Shown here in pieces: positions 1 to 10,179 of a stretch of 41,075 nt of DNA. Source of the stretch: Dicyema japonicum (Eukaryota; Dicyemida; Rhombozoa; Dicyemidae); NCBI GenBank assembly GCA_011109175.1, contig RDEW01000074.1, positions 108,451-149,525 of the forward strand. Direction: 5' to 3'. Below the pieces are notes generated by a model. That model was not told where the DNA came from. It saw only the letters and a program-made list of their open reading frames with translations, and searched no databases. Each line of letters starts with the position of its first letter. Position 1 is the stretch's first letter. The position numbers were made by a program, and so were the translations under genes.

Positions 1-149
1 ATCAGTTATTTCGGGTTTTAATTATAATATCGGGTTCATTCACTATTATCTCACATTAGGTAGACTAATTTTATTGATTAACCATTTTTTCCAGAAGGTT
101 ACAATTACCTTAAGGCTACACTGTTTTCATTTAATAAATTTAGTTGCCC

Positions 150-268
150 ACCGCAAGAAAGACGTGCGGGAAGCGGTCTGGCTGAGGCAAAGAATTGGTA
201 TCGCAGTTGTTCGCGAAAACGCTTACTCCGTGATGTCAGCAGCCGCTCTTCCCATAGTTAATAAATAA
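150..268 (+). pseudogene. C-terminal end of an RLE-1 LINE ORF
   Basis: This short frame ends at a TAA at 266-268 and encodes a tail containing 'DVREAVWLRQRIGIAVV' followed by 'MSAAALP'. It aligns by eye with the last residues of the long ORF at 993-3440 ('LRERRWLFERISLAILRGN') and with the tail of the minus-strand copy at 28017. An A-rich stretch follows (about 285-320), as expected for a LINE 3' end. Only about 40 codons are recognisable, and upstream sequence to the window edge does not align. I read it as a severely 5'-truncated copy of the same retrotransposon family. The start is not a real initiation codon. Confidence 0.6.
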
Positions 269-992
269 TATTTTATTGTTAATAAATTAAAAAAAAATAA
301 AATAAAAAAAATAAATTTAGCTAGTAATTTTATTTTTTAGAAAGAAAACAGTTTACAAATATTTAAAGCTGCTTTTTGTTAAAAGAGATTGCTCTAAAAT
401 TAAAAATGCATTTCCAAATACGATTTTTGTGGAAATGCCCTTAATAGACAGACTACTTTCTCGCTTATTCATCTTTTCTTACCCAATAAACGTTCCAATA
501 CAATTTAGCGGAATTCTTTCCCAAATTGTTTCAAAGTCAGTCGCCATTATTGCAAAAAATTGTAAAAACAAAACTATTTAAATTGGAAATGTCCAAGTGA
601 GGTATCTTCCATTTTTTGAGTCTCGACATATCTTTTTTGCTTGCTGAGGCAGGTCCATGATACTCTATTTGGACCATGAATCCGCCCGGTTTTGAGTTCA
701 CACGCAAACCATCGTTTATTGCACTGAACTTAAAAACCTTTCCTGTATTCCTCAAGACAGATAAGTGGTGAAGACTATTCATATAGAACATCCTTCTGAT
801 CTACAGCGATAAGCTACGTGATGAGTTAATCTGAAGATAACGCAGATACAACATTTTGTGGAGTCATCATAAAAAATGTCTATATGGAAGTGCATGAAAT
901 AGCTCTGAACAGGTTCATCTTTGTTTATCTCAGACCATTGCCAGTGAAAAGGTAACGGAAATAGATGTATGAAATTACATTCTTTTTTTTGA
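269..992. other. Non-coding stretch between two LINE copies
   Basis: An A/T-rich tract (about 285-340) probably belongs to the 3' end of the preceding LINE fragment. The rest shows no frame I can tie to a family. Open frames on the minus strand (537-1260) are short, lack motifs, and partly overlap the real RLE-1 coding sequence in antisense. Confidence 0.4.
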
Positions 993-3440
993 GGAGAGGA
1001 AAGCACTATTAAACAAGCACGGGAAGGACAAACGTCCTTCTGCATCCGTTCAACTGAGACTCGGAGTTCAACTCGGGAAACGGAGATTCTTCGCCTAAGA
1101 AAGACTGTACGATCGAAGTTGCTTGAAGGAGGAACCCGATCGGCATTGAAGGCCCTCTCACTCTCAGATGGACCACGCAATCCAACCATTGATACTTACA
1201 AGACGCTATTGGGGAAACATCCACCCTCTCCGAATGACCTACGCCATTGCTCGCCCCCATCAGAAGCGACCCCTTTGACCACGTCGCCTGAGGATGTCAT
1301 CACGGCGTTATGGAACTTTGCACCAAGTAGCTGTGGAGGTCTCGATGGCTTAAGGCCCGGCCATCTTAAAGACCTTATTTCACCGACTATTGGAGACCAA
1401 GCAAGTCGTCTTTCATACTCACTCACTTCTCTTATGAACAGGATATTATCTGGACATTTGCCTGATTTGATACGTCATATCTTGTTTTCGGCTAGTCTGA
1501 TTGCCGTCGACAAGAAGGGAGGTGGAATCCGCCCGATCGCGGTCGGATTCACTTTCAGAAGACTAGCAGCCAAGATTGCTTCCAGATTTTCTACGTCAAT
1601 CTTGTCAAAATCCTTACTTCCCAGTCAAGTTGGAGTCGGAGTTCGTCTTGGATGTGAGGCAGCCGTTCACTCCGTCAGAAGATTCAGGAACAGCAGCATT
1701 CAAGACTTTAAAAGGCACATTATGGTAAAACTGGACATCAAGAACGCTTTTAACAGCTTAAGAAGAGACTGCATTCTGGAGGCCTGCAAGGAAAGATGTC
1801 CGTACATATTTGAACTGGTCAATTATTCATACGGAAAACCTTCATCACTATTGCACGGGGATTTCATAGTTCCATCGTCCTCAGGTGTTCAACAGGGCGA
1901 CCCCCTCGGACCACTGCTGTTCTCCCTCGGCATTGAGAGGATCACGAAGCTCTCTAGATGCCCACTCAACATCTGGTACCTCGATGACGCTGTCTTAGGA
2001 GGTCCCCCGGAAACGGTCTTCCAGGACTTAGAAGTACTCACCCCCGCGCTGTCCGAGGTGGGTCTTCAGTTGAATATAACGAAATGTGAAATAACAAACT
2101 GTGGTCTTGCTGACGATGACTTCTCTTCAATTGTTCAAAAATTTTACTCCTTGTTTCCCGGTGGGATTTCGACCCCTGAAAATGAATTGATTTTTCTTGG
2201 ATCCCCGATCACTAGTAATGCGATGAAGCATGTCCTCCTTGACAAAAAACGACTCCTATGCGATTCGCTGGAAAGATTACAGCTGCTGGACTTGCACACA
2301 GCACTATTCCTATTGAAAAGAAGTCTCAACATCCAGAGAATCTCCTATCTACTAAGGACAGCTCCATATTATTCTCAACTGGAGCTGCTCGAGAATTTTG
2401 ATTTGTCTCTCCTCAGCTCGACGGAGCAAATATTTAATGTCCGATTCGACGATGATACATGGATGCAGGCTACACTCCCAGTTAGATTCGGGGGTCTTGG
2501 AATCCGTCGAACTTTGGACGTCTCACTTCCCGCTCATTTATCATCACTCACGGCCTGCGAACCTTTGGTCAGGAGGATTCTACACTCCCCACCCGAATTC
2601 TCAACTGACCAAGAGATAATCCACGCACGAGAAGCCTGGAATGCCACCAACCTCCCCCTGCCTCCTTCCCAAGATCGCCAGCGAAACCTGGACAACTTAT
2701 TATGCTGGAAATCATTTGGACTACTAGAATCTGCCAATCAGCACCGACGCGCTTGTTTGCTTTCGGGGGCTTCCCCTGAGAGCGGAGCTTGGCTAAACGC
2801 CATCCCCAATGGAGCTTTGGGCACTTTTCTGGATGATGAATGCGTTAGAACTGGTATCTCTCTGCGGCTGGGACTAAAAGTATGTGTACCTCACCCGTGC
2901 CGATGTGGCATCCTGATAGACTGCTATGGCCTGCACCCTCTCGCCTGCAGGAGGAGCGCTGGCAGATCCCCAAGGCACAAGGCTCTGAATGAAATTGTCA
3001 GGCGAGCTATGGATGCTGCTGGATACTCGGCCATTCTTGAACCGGTCGGGTTATGCAGAAGTGACGGGAAACGACCGGACGGGATGACCATATTTCCATT
3101 TGAGGCCGGGAAACCACTGGTTTGGGATGTGACATGTACAGACACGTTCGCCCAGAAAAATCTTCACGAGAGTGCTACAAGGGCCTGTTTAGCATCCGTA
3201 AAGACGGAGAAGGCCAAACTCGTTAAATACGTCGACCTTCCCGATGATGTCAAATTTGTTCCCCTTGCTATGGAGACTTCCGGATCCTATTCCCCCTCTA
3301 CACTCGAGTTTTTCGGACGTCTTGGAAACCGGATCACCTCATACACTGGAGATCTCCGCGAACGCCGCTGGCTATTTGAGCGAATTTCGCTCGCAATTTT
3401 GAGAGGGAACAGCCACGCGGTGAGGGCGGCAACTACCTGA
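993..3440 (+). CDS. 5'-truncated RLE-1 LINE polyprotein (RT + restriction-like endonuclease)
   Basis: The frame is open from 993 (after a TGA at 990-992) to a TGA at 3438-3440. No ATG opens it: position 1119 is TTG. It is therefore probably 5'-truncated and not translated as it stands. Counting residues from 1119: a pre-RT segment with 'GGLDGLRPGHL' near 72; RT block 'KLDIKNAFN' near 204; 'QQGDPLGPLLFSL' near 257; the catalytic box as 'WYLDDAVLGG' near 286, so YLDD rather than the usual YADD. Near 593-610 is a Cys/His cluster ('CRCG' then 'LHPLAC'), followed by 'RPDG' near 651 and 'LVWDVTCTD' near 668. This is the zinc cluster plus PD-(D/E)xK layout of restriction-like endonucleases in R2-group non-LTR retrotransposons. 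There is no internal stop or frameshift over more than 2.4 kb, so it is the youngest-looking element here. The subfamily within the R2/CRE/NeSL-like group is uncertain. Confidence 0.88.
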   Translation, partial: GEESTIKQAREGQTSFCIRSTETRSSTRETEILRLRKTVRSKLLEGGTRSALKALSLSDGPRNPTIDTYKTLLGKHPPSPNDLRHCSPPSEATPLTTSPEDVITALWNFAPSSCGGLDGLRPGHLKDLISPTIGDQASRLSYSLTSLMNRILSGHLPDLIRHILFSASLIAVDKKGGGIRPIAVGFTFRRLAAKIASRFSTSILSKSLLPSQVGVGVRLGCEAAVHSVRRFRNSSIQDFKRHIMVKLDIKNAFNSLRRDCILEACKERCPYIFELVNYSYGKPSSLLHGDFIVPSSSGVQQGDPLGPLLFSLGIERITKLSRCPLNIWYLDDAVLGGPPETVFQDLEVLTPALSEVGLQLNITKCEITNCGLADDDFSSIVQKFYSLFPGGISTPENELIFLGSPITSNAMKHVLLDKKRLLCDSLERLQLLDLHTALFLLKRSLNIQRISYLLRTAPYYSQLELLENFDLSLLSSTEQIFNVRFDDDTWMQATLPVRFGGLGIRRTLDVSLPAHLSSLTACEPLVRRILHSPPEFSTDQEIIHAREAWNATNLPLPPSQDRQRNLDNLLCWKSFGLLESANQHRRACLLSGASPESGAWLNAIPNGALGTFLDDECVRTGISLRLGLKVCVPHPCRCGILIDCYGLHPLACRRSAGRSPRHKALNEIVRRAMDAAGYSAILEPVGLCRSDGKRPDGMTIFPFEAGKPLVWDVTCTDTFAQKNLHESATRACLASVKTEKAKLVKYVDLPDDVKFVPLAMETSGSYSPSTLEFFGRLGNRITSYTGDLRERRWLFERISLAILRGNSHAVRAATT

Positions 3441-4880
3441 CTTCTATTGTTTAAATTATAACGCAATAAATGTAAAATAATATTTAAACTAGAAATTAAA
3501 AGAAATAATCATATTTTCATGACCAACTTTAATTTTTCTGAGGTTTAAATATATTTTGAAAATACAAATTTTTATTTTATGTTTTGTGTTGTAAGCTGAA
3601 TAATGCCTAACTATTCCATTTAAAGCCTCTTTGAATATGTTGATGTTCAATAAAGTTATATTAATCTAACATTCATGAATGAGGCTTTCTATAATTTTGC
3701 AGAATTTATAATTTTTGTTGTTGTATAGTCTTCCACAGAGAGACTTTAAGACAACATTTATAGTCAGGATCTTATCCTTGCCGCTAAGGAGATATCTCTT
3801 TTTAAACGTTCGGAGGTCCAGTCCCATATCAACTGAGTGTACGGCTGTCCATCTGCTAACAAAAATCTTTGGAGTACAAACCGTGTCGCAACGAACTTAC
3901 AAGATCTAACCTCAATCAAGAGCGGCTTAAACTACTGAGGAAGTCCAACTCGAATATCGAACAGTGAGAGAGGCCCAGTCAGCTGAAGAAACATGGAGAA
4001 GAATGATGAGGTATTTAGTGTCTCTACTAGGAGACTGGGAAGACATTGAATGGAAGAATTCTTTAGCAATAGTGTCACTAAAGAAAATACAGTCCAGATA
4101 GGTGATTAGTCCACGTGTATTATTCAAGAGAAAATTGCGGCTTTAGAACACGTTTGTCCCTTCCCGTGCTTGTGTACAATACTGGAACATGACGGTGTAA
4201 TCAATCACATGACTGAGAAAAAATAGACTCCCACCACTGAAATCAGCTGCTGTTGTTGATGAAAATCAGGATTCCACAAAGAATTGTAACAAAAAGGGGT
4301 ACGGAAATATGTAATTCACAGTCGGTCGAACTAACGGCCAAAGGGAAGCTTACTTCCAGAGCAGTTGTGGATACCGCTGACGTCCACGCTACTCTTTCCC
4401 TATTTTAATTCACGAAGATCTTGTTACTGTAAATAAGAAAATAGAAAATGCAGATACCTAGACGTCCTCAGAAAAATCGCCTTCTGAAAAAAAGCGTGCA
4501 GGCAATCTAACATGGAAATTGTCCACGGTGTTGCAAAAGCTAAGAGCTTGATAACATTCTGTGTTTGAAAATAATAATAATAATTTTGCAAAAAAATAAG
4601 AATAATTTTGTTTTGAAAAATAATAATAATTTTGCATGCCTCTCAAGACAGGTTCTCTCATGGACAATAACCGAACTTTCACGTTCCAGTCATTATATAA
4701 AAATTCCATGAACGACGATTTGTGACCTCAAGATAGTTTTAGTTAATGGCATGTAGAATGAGACCAATAGAGATTTTCTTTTCCCTCGTTGAGGATTGAT
4801 CGCATAATTTCTCTCAAGCGTAAAACCACATGGGCGACAGTTTATCCATCACCAGTCTCCTTTCTGAGAAAGCAACGCTG
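3441..4880. other. Long non-coding stretch
   Basis: The first 200 bases are AT-rich and likely the LINE 3' UTR. Short frames at 3715-3909 and on the minus strand at 3927-4127 have no motif and no family resemblance I recognise. Around 4569-4640 is an (AAT)n-type tract with two near-identical segments ending in 'aataataattttgca'. I see no convincing gene. Confidence 0.4.
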
Positions 4881-4884
4881 AGAA

Positions 4885-5112
4885 ATGGTCAGATTTCTTG
4901 CTTTTCTAGAAGGAACTAGGAAACCCATTCAGAGAAAAAGTGGCTCACGCATAGGAATTCTGATCGACCATAAGAAGTACACCCCAATAGAATTCTTTCA
5001 GACACAAGTAGGAACTCGGGGGCAGTTGGATCGCTGGCGGAACATTCAAGGAGAGTTCGAGAGGTCGAAGATTTACTATAAGTACTCTATTGTACTGGAC
5101 TGGGATCAGTAG
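4885..5112 (+). CDS. Unrecognised 75-codon ORF, possibly decayed
   Basis: ATG-started frame rich in charged residues ('RKPIQRKSGSRIGILIDHKK', then 'QTQVGTRGQLDRW'). I do not recognise a family. A weak resemblance to the nuclease segment of the RLE-2 LINEs can be imagined ('QVGTRGQLDR' against 'EVGITSQDRL'), but the central conserved part is missing, so I do not assign it. There is no signal peptide or membrane segment. It could equally be a chance frame or an exon of a small-intron gene. Confidence 0.2.
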   Translation: MVRFLAFLEGTRKPIQRKSGSRIGILIDHKKYTPIEFFQTQVGTRGQLDRWRNIQGEFERSKIYYKYSIVLDWDQ

Positions 5113-5857
5113 ATTTTTCAAACAAAGGATTGATAAATACGTTTTGCTATTTCAGAGAACCTTTTACGAATTCGAGGATTTAGTTGATTCAATCTAGCTT
5201 TTACGTCAGAACTTGGCGGTTCCATCTATTTAAAGTGATAGTCCAACCAAAAATATATGTCCTGTACTGAAGACGAGGACAATTAATATGTAACAAGGTA
5301 GTCAAAGAAATTTATTCCCATTGGAGTTTTTCAAGATTCTCCTTCTCTTCCTCCTTACTCAGCTTAACATACTCCCCGAAATATAAACAAAAACTGCATC
5401 TTGCCGTCTTATGATGATAATATTGTCATTGTTGCCAGGATAATGATAGTGGGCCTCCAAATAGATCTTCTCATGCGAAGATTACTTTAATGACCTTGCG
5501 AAGCGTACTTTAGGGGAGAGAAATTACTGTCAAACAAGCGCTACAGGAATTACTACTTTTAGTGGTGGTGACACAAATGTCAAACAGTGACCTCATAGTA
5601 AATATTAAGAGGCGTCGGTCACCTGGAGTCTGACAATCATAGTGACAGCTCTCGGGTTCAAAGGGGGTGCAATCAAATGAACAAACTCCACATCCTTTCT
5701 AGGTTGAAGATAACGATTTGTTAGTGCATCGGAAACCTGAGCGAATGGGCCGGACTACCTACTAGGTGTTCAATCGGAACAACTATGTACATTTTTTACG
5801 TATTACGAGGTCGGTCACCAAAACCCCACCAAAAATCAACATGTTGACACGAGAAAG

Positions 5858-6055
5858 TCAGAATCTCTTAGAAAAGTCATCTTCCAACTCATCCTTATTC
5901 CTTCTCTTCACATCTGAGTCAATATCCTCTTCTGTTACTGCATCCAATTGGATGTCCTCGAGGTACCACGTGCCAATCTTATCAGACGTTTTAACTCCAT
6001 TTCTGCATATAATTCGATACTCCTTGAAGTTTTTCAACACGACTGATTGGATGTA
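5858..6055 (-). pseudogene. C-terminal tail of an RLE-2 LINE
   Basis: The minus-strand frame begins with remnants of the segment that reads 'IQSVVLKRTLES' in the better copy at 21886-22221. It continues with an acidic tail ('EEDIDSDVKRRNKDELEDD') in place of the related tail there. Only the last 60-70 codons remain and upstream sequence (6056-6240) is too decayed to align. It carries no catalytic residues. The assignment rests on similarity to the 21886 and 8113 copies rather than on a diagnostic motif. Confidence 0.45.
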
Positions 6056-6239
6056 ATCCCTTACTGCTTATTATTGACGTCCGTAATCTTTTGTAGGGAT
6101 AATCGTAAAAATGCTGCCTCAGATGTACCGGGAATCTGAGCCAATCGTCATCAATGTAGCGCAACTAGCAGTCTCCATGTCTTTGCAGTCGACAGAGGTT
6201 CAGTTAAGATAACAAACTATATTTCCAACCAACACTTAA

Positions 6240-6345
6240 TAGACCACGATTCATTAAGATTAAAATTAAATTTATTAACCCCTGTTACACCGAGAAAGAT
6301 GTTAAATTAAACAACTGATTAAGTGTATCCAGTTTCCACTTCTAC
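6240..6345 (-). repeat. LINE B 3'-UTR fragment
   Basis: The minus strand carries the block 'taacatctttct' followed by a 'ggtg' and an 'aataaa'-like end. The same block occurs immediately 3' of the LINE B fragments at 10180-10250 and 34551-34610. Coding sequence of the element is not recognisable here, so this looks like a solo 3' end. Confidence 0.45.
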
Positions 6346-6349
6346 AGAA

Positions 6350-6850
6350 AAACTGTCCATTCGGAATCAGCATAAAAGGAAAAAGACGTCCATCCTTGCA
6401 GTTTTGGAAACGCCTACAATGAGTGGGGCAGAGAAAATGATCCTTTTTCGTGCCGGCCAGGCACTGGGCGCCACCTGGACAGGTGGTGGATCACACGATG
6501 CCACTTTAATTGAAAGAGATGAGAAAGACAAACAAACATAAAATTTAATCCAATGAGCCACGCAGCATCACATGGAGCAACGCGGCGTGAATCATATGAA
6601 GATTCTACATAAATAAGCCACAAAATACCACATCACTAATTCATAATCTGAACAATTTTAAACATTAATAATGCAAAATTAATAATATGAAAATAATTAA
6701 TTTCTTAATAATTTGGTACGTTTCCTCAAATCCTCAATATTCTGGACAAACTCATCTTTAGTGATGATCTCAACAACCTCACTACTCCTCATTTACTATA
6801 TTATTTTTTTTAAATATTTCAATGCAAACAAAAAAAGTGAACAAATTGTA
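6350..6850. other. Non-coding, no identifiable feature
   Basis: Overlapping short frames on both strands (6323-6623) contain no motif. The interval may include decayed 3' sequence of LINE B, judged only by its position next to the 3'-UTR block at 6240-6345. From 6640 to 6850 the sequence is AT-rich and featureless. Confidence 0.3.
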
Positions 6851-6853
6851 ATA

Positions 6854-8450
6854 CAGCGGTCTTGGAACAAAAAAACCTATTTGTTGGACCGCGTACTTTG
6901 CTCGTTTTAACCTATCGGCTTCCTCTGTAGTCGAACAGGGTTCAAAGTCACCCTTGAGTAAGTTGAAGGGGCAAACGTGTGGGCTCAGGTGACGTACCAG
7001 ATAAGATGTTTCCCTGCTTCAAAGGGGAAGATCGTCATCCTATCTGATTGTTTCCCGTCACGTCTGCAAAAACCCTCAATTACACGTTTTTTGTAACCAA
7101 CAGCTTTCTTATCCCCATATTAGAACATTTCCAAGATCAAATGAATGAGGCATACACAGTCACGGTGATTGGGCTCTACTATTGATAAAAATATCTCTAA
7201 AGCCACTAAAAGTCTTGAAGATTTTTTCTGATTGTCCGAGGATCGGAGAAGTACACAGTCGAGCTTTCAGGAACCGAGGAGAGTCGTTCCAAGGCAAACT
7301 CAAGGTCTCTCCGGTAGACGAAGCCTGCTAACACAAGACAGTACCGAGAGTCGACCACAAGGAACCTATTATAGTTAGCATCATCCAACAGATTATCTTA
7401 ATATCACTAGCCAAGTAATCTCCAGAGTGGTCATATCGTTCTGCTAAATCACAGTCAGATCCCCTGCGTCGTCCTTCAAAGAGTGCAATAAGTCTTTAGC
7501 AGTACCACTCTCAGCAATCTCCTTCCTGTCAATAAAGAGGAATCTGTTTATGTCGAGTTGGGATAAACATTCCAGCAAGAAGGAAGACCGAATGTGACGG
7601 TAGTGAATATCAGTTTAAGTATCATGAACAACTGCCACATTGACTTGTATATTTCTGGTCCCAGCTGGGGGTTGTCCTGTTTCCCATTCAGATTGCTCAG
7701 ATCTCACTTGTAGTCACAGAGGGGCGAATCATACCCAATATCACATTTGATGAACAACTGCTTCATTTGTGTCCTATCTTGGAAGACGAATGATATGAAC
7801 AGAGGACTGTCATCATGGTAACTACGGTAACCTGCCATCACCTCAAGTATTTCCTGTGTCTATGAGGAAAACGAAGATTAATAAAACCAAAGAGCTTGTC
7901 ATCAGAAAATTGCAGAGCTAATCAGTGTTATCTCTTCATCGATGCCTGCTAAACGAGGTTCCTCAAGGCTCGGTCCTCATTCAGACAAACCAGAACACAC
8001 TTTTCTTACACCCACGATATTATAATTTCCTCATTCCATCGTGATGCAACCGTCGCTTCCGTGCTCTATGGGTAAACTATCTGTTAAAGGAGCAACGAGA
8101 ACTTCCACCAGTCAGTTGTATTGAAAAGGACTCTCGAAAAGCGCGAGAGATGAAGGTTTCTGATGAGTACACCTCTGCTATTTCTCAACTTGTGGAACTG
8201 ACATTCCGTGAGGACATCTCATTGGACTCTAACAGAGGTATTTCGAATGACTTTGATGTGGAGATGGGGAATAACAGAAAGTTAGTAGGCACACTCTTCT
8301 TCTAAGAAAATGAGAGGGATTACCAGTAATTTGGATTAAAATCCGCTAAATTAGATATTTACTCGTTTTTCTTTGTTGATTATTAATTATATTTTTGATA
8401 AACGGGCAAAGTACGCGGTCCTAGCCAAGGATTGTTTGTTCCACTCGCTG
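6854..8450. mobile_element. hAT-like DNA transposon remnant bounded by inverted ends
   Basis: The left end begins 'cagcggtcttggaaca' at 6854 and includes 'ggaccgcgtactttgctcg' (6885-6903). The right end, read on the minus strand from 8450, begins 'cagcgagtggaacaaac' and includes 'ggaccgcgtactttgcccg'. The ends are imperfect terminal inverted repeats about 50 bp long with the CAG-start and GGACCGCG core seen in many hAT elements. The 8-bp flanks (ttgtaata / ttgagacg) are not a convincing target-site duplication. The interior has no readable transposase. It holds a 'VPQGSVL' RT-like scrap near 7966 and an RLE-2 LINE tail (8113-8340), so a LINE probably inserted into it. Confidence 0.6.
8113..8340 (+). 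pseudogene. C-terminal tail of an RLE-2 LINE inside the hAT-like element
   Basis: Frame beginning 'SVVLKRTLEKRE', continuing 'VSDEYTSAISQLVE' and 'DVEMGNNRK', then a stop. It parallels residue by residue the end of the minus-strand frame at 21886-22221 ('VVLKRTLESV', 'YDEEYASATSQLVN', 'DVEMRSNRE'). The shared 3' sequence after the stop ('aaatccgctaaatta' here) has a counterpart at about 21885-21905 on the other strand. There is one frame disruption near 8150. It lacks RT and nuclease. Confidence 0.6.
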
Positions 8451-8451
8451 T

Positions 8452-9179
8452 TGAGACGTCTGATTCCCTTTCGCCTGTGACGCTGGATTATTAAGTCGTC
8501 TAGGGAATCCGATTTCTACACGAATAGGAGATCCACATGAGTGTAGGGAGTAATAAAAATTGGTATTCAGAATTCCATTATTGTAGAACACAATAAGCCG
8601 GAAATTGTGATGTTTTAGAAGAGATTTTGATTGTGGAGGTTGGAATTACACCGATAGATCGTTTTCAGACGTGGAGGTCGATAAGAAGTATAAGTATGAG
8701 CTTTGGAAAACGAATTAGACATAATGCATAGGTGCAAGGTCCTTGTCTCACCATGTGTAATGAATTGCCTGCCAAATACCTCAGGGAAATTTAAGACAGT
8801 TAAGAGTTAATAGGTATTTGCACGTTTATATGCAAGTTACTGTGTTAACAAAGACTTTAAAAAGTGTATCTCTCGAATACATGAGGTCATGCCCATTTAT
8901 GCCATTAGAGCATAGAATGGCAATAGAAATCTCATACACAGATGTATTTGACCAGTCTGAGATACTTGGGGAGACGAAAGCAAAGAATGCCCCTCGTCAA
9001 CTTGATTTTTAGAATATGTGAGCCACCAAAATTTCTTATAAAAAATTAGCATTGATTGAATTTTATTTTCATAACAATAAACTCAAAAGTACTCAACTTT
9101 CATTCTTATTTGTTAGACCTTCTCAGAGAAGGTCGAATGTGGGTCAGCCGTAGTTTGGTGACTGTGGTAATCAAGTAGA
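8452..9179. other. Non-coding stretch
   Basis: A 64-codon frame at 8818-9012 begins TTG and shows no motif. The remainder is AT-rich. I see no RNA gene or repeat shared with the rest of the window. Confidence 0.35.
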
Positions 9180-9512
9180 TTTATTAATAATAATAACAGC
9201 CATTTTCTCGGAGCCGTGGTATTAGCTCCGCATAGGCAGAGCACACACTTTATTTAAGTAAAGAACAGTTAATTTTAACTAATCGTAGAACCAAGGAATG
9301 ATCTTCACTTCTATTTTCTTTTTCTTGTGTGTGGGTCCTTTTTTGACTATCCAGTTCCGCAGTGACAGTCCACTGATGACGGAGTCACTCGTCAAGCCTT
9401 TTTAGGATGTAGATGCGTGGAACCTTCCACCAGGTGAACAGCAGCGAGAATCGACCCAGTAACCTAAATCACTTTAGCCCGACACCTAACCACTATGCCA
9501 CCCAAATTTTTT
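9180..9512 (-). mobile_element. tRNA-derived SINE, most complete copy
   Basis: Read on the minus strand, the head begins near 9510 with 'tggcatagtggttagg' (9485-9500), a good match to the tRNA internal promoter A box (TRGYNNARNNGG). It is followed at 9446-9456 by 'ggtcgattctc', matching the B box (GGTTCGANNCC). The spacing fits a tRNA-like head. The body includes 'ctgatgacggagtcactcg' (plus-strand reading, about 9373-9391). The 3' end carries 'gcctatgcggagct' and a (TTA/ATT)n tail at about 9182-9200. Parts recur at 23281-23540, 24385-24540, 29010-29097 and 40190-40640, some inverted, as expected for an interspersed element. Transcription would be by RNA polymerase III and mobilisation by a LINE partner that I cannot identify. 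Confidence 0.75.
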
Positions 9513-9599
9513 CTTATTGTTCAAAAAAAAATTTATGATAATAAAACTTTGTAGAAAATCAATATAATTTAACTTTTTCAAAATTTATCATGTTTTTTG

Positions 9600-10029
9600 T
9601 TTTTTATTTATTTATTTACTAACGGTGCTTTCATATGAAAGAATCCAGTGGGAATGTAACAGCTTAAAGTGGACACTCCAAGAAGTTATTTCACTGAATT
9701 CTCTGTCGACAAGAGTCAGAGTCCTCATATTTGTTAAAGTCAGGTCAGCCTGCTATTGATAGGTCCTTATGATTTCTAAAATATTTGGTATGTCGAGTCG
9801 CACTGTTGACAGAATCAGACTAAAGACAATTTGCTAGGGAGTGATTATCTTATGGCTTGCGGCGTTTTTATGACTTCTATTTAGCTATTCCTTTGTATAT
9901 TATCAGATGATTTAACTCCTCGTGGTCATCTGCCGGAAAGGTCACTTTATAATACATTTTAAGAAATGTTGTATCACGTGTCTCTGGATTTGCGTAATCA
10001 GCAAATCCACCATTGAACATCACACGCAT
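9600..10029 (-). pseudogene. Unrecognised protein-coding remnant
   Basis: Minus-strand ATG at 10029 opens a 50-codon frame to TAG at 9877 containing 'RVMFNGGFADYANPETRD' and 'FLKMYYKVTFPADD', a composition typical of an extracellular beta-rich domain. A second frame continues on the same strand from about 9840 to 9600 ('LTLTNMRTLTLVDREFSE', 'SWSVHFKLLHSHW') with one internal TAG. I tried to join them with 22-28 nt introns and could not. I do not recognise the family. It may be a decayed cellular gene or an exon pair separated by a frameshift. Confidence 0.25.
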
Positions 10030-10179
10030 CTAGGTTAGAGTGAAAGCGCAGAGTTTCCGATCGTTTCACTACCCGATCAACTTGTATTTAATATTACTTT
10101 TTGTTACCCACCACGTGTAATTTATAGACACTGAACTCGTAAAATCAATGAAATCCCATGTAGGAGAGGATGTCTTATT

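Noticed and set aside
779-1426. Minus-strand ORFs of 76-136 codons over the start of the RLE-1 element
   Set aside because: They are antisense shadows of the plus-strand coding frame and contain no motifs.
9446-9500. A functional tRNA gene in the SINE head
   Set aside because: A and B boxes are present, but no cloverleaf with a paired acceptor stem can be drawn, and the unit repeats with a TTA tail.
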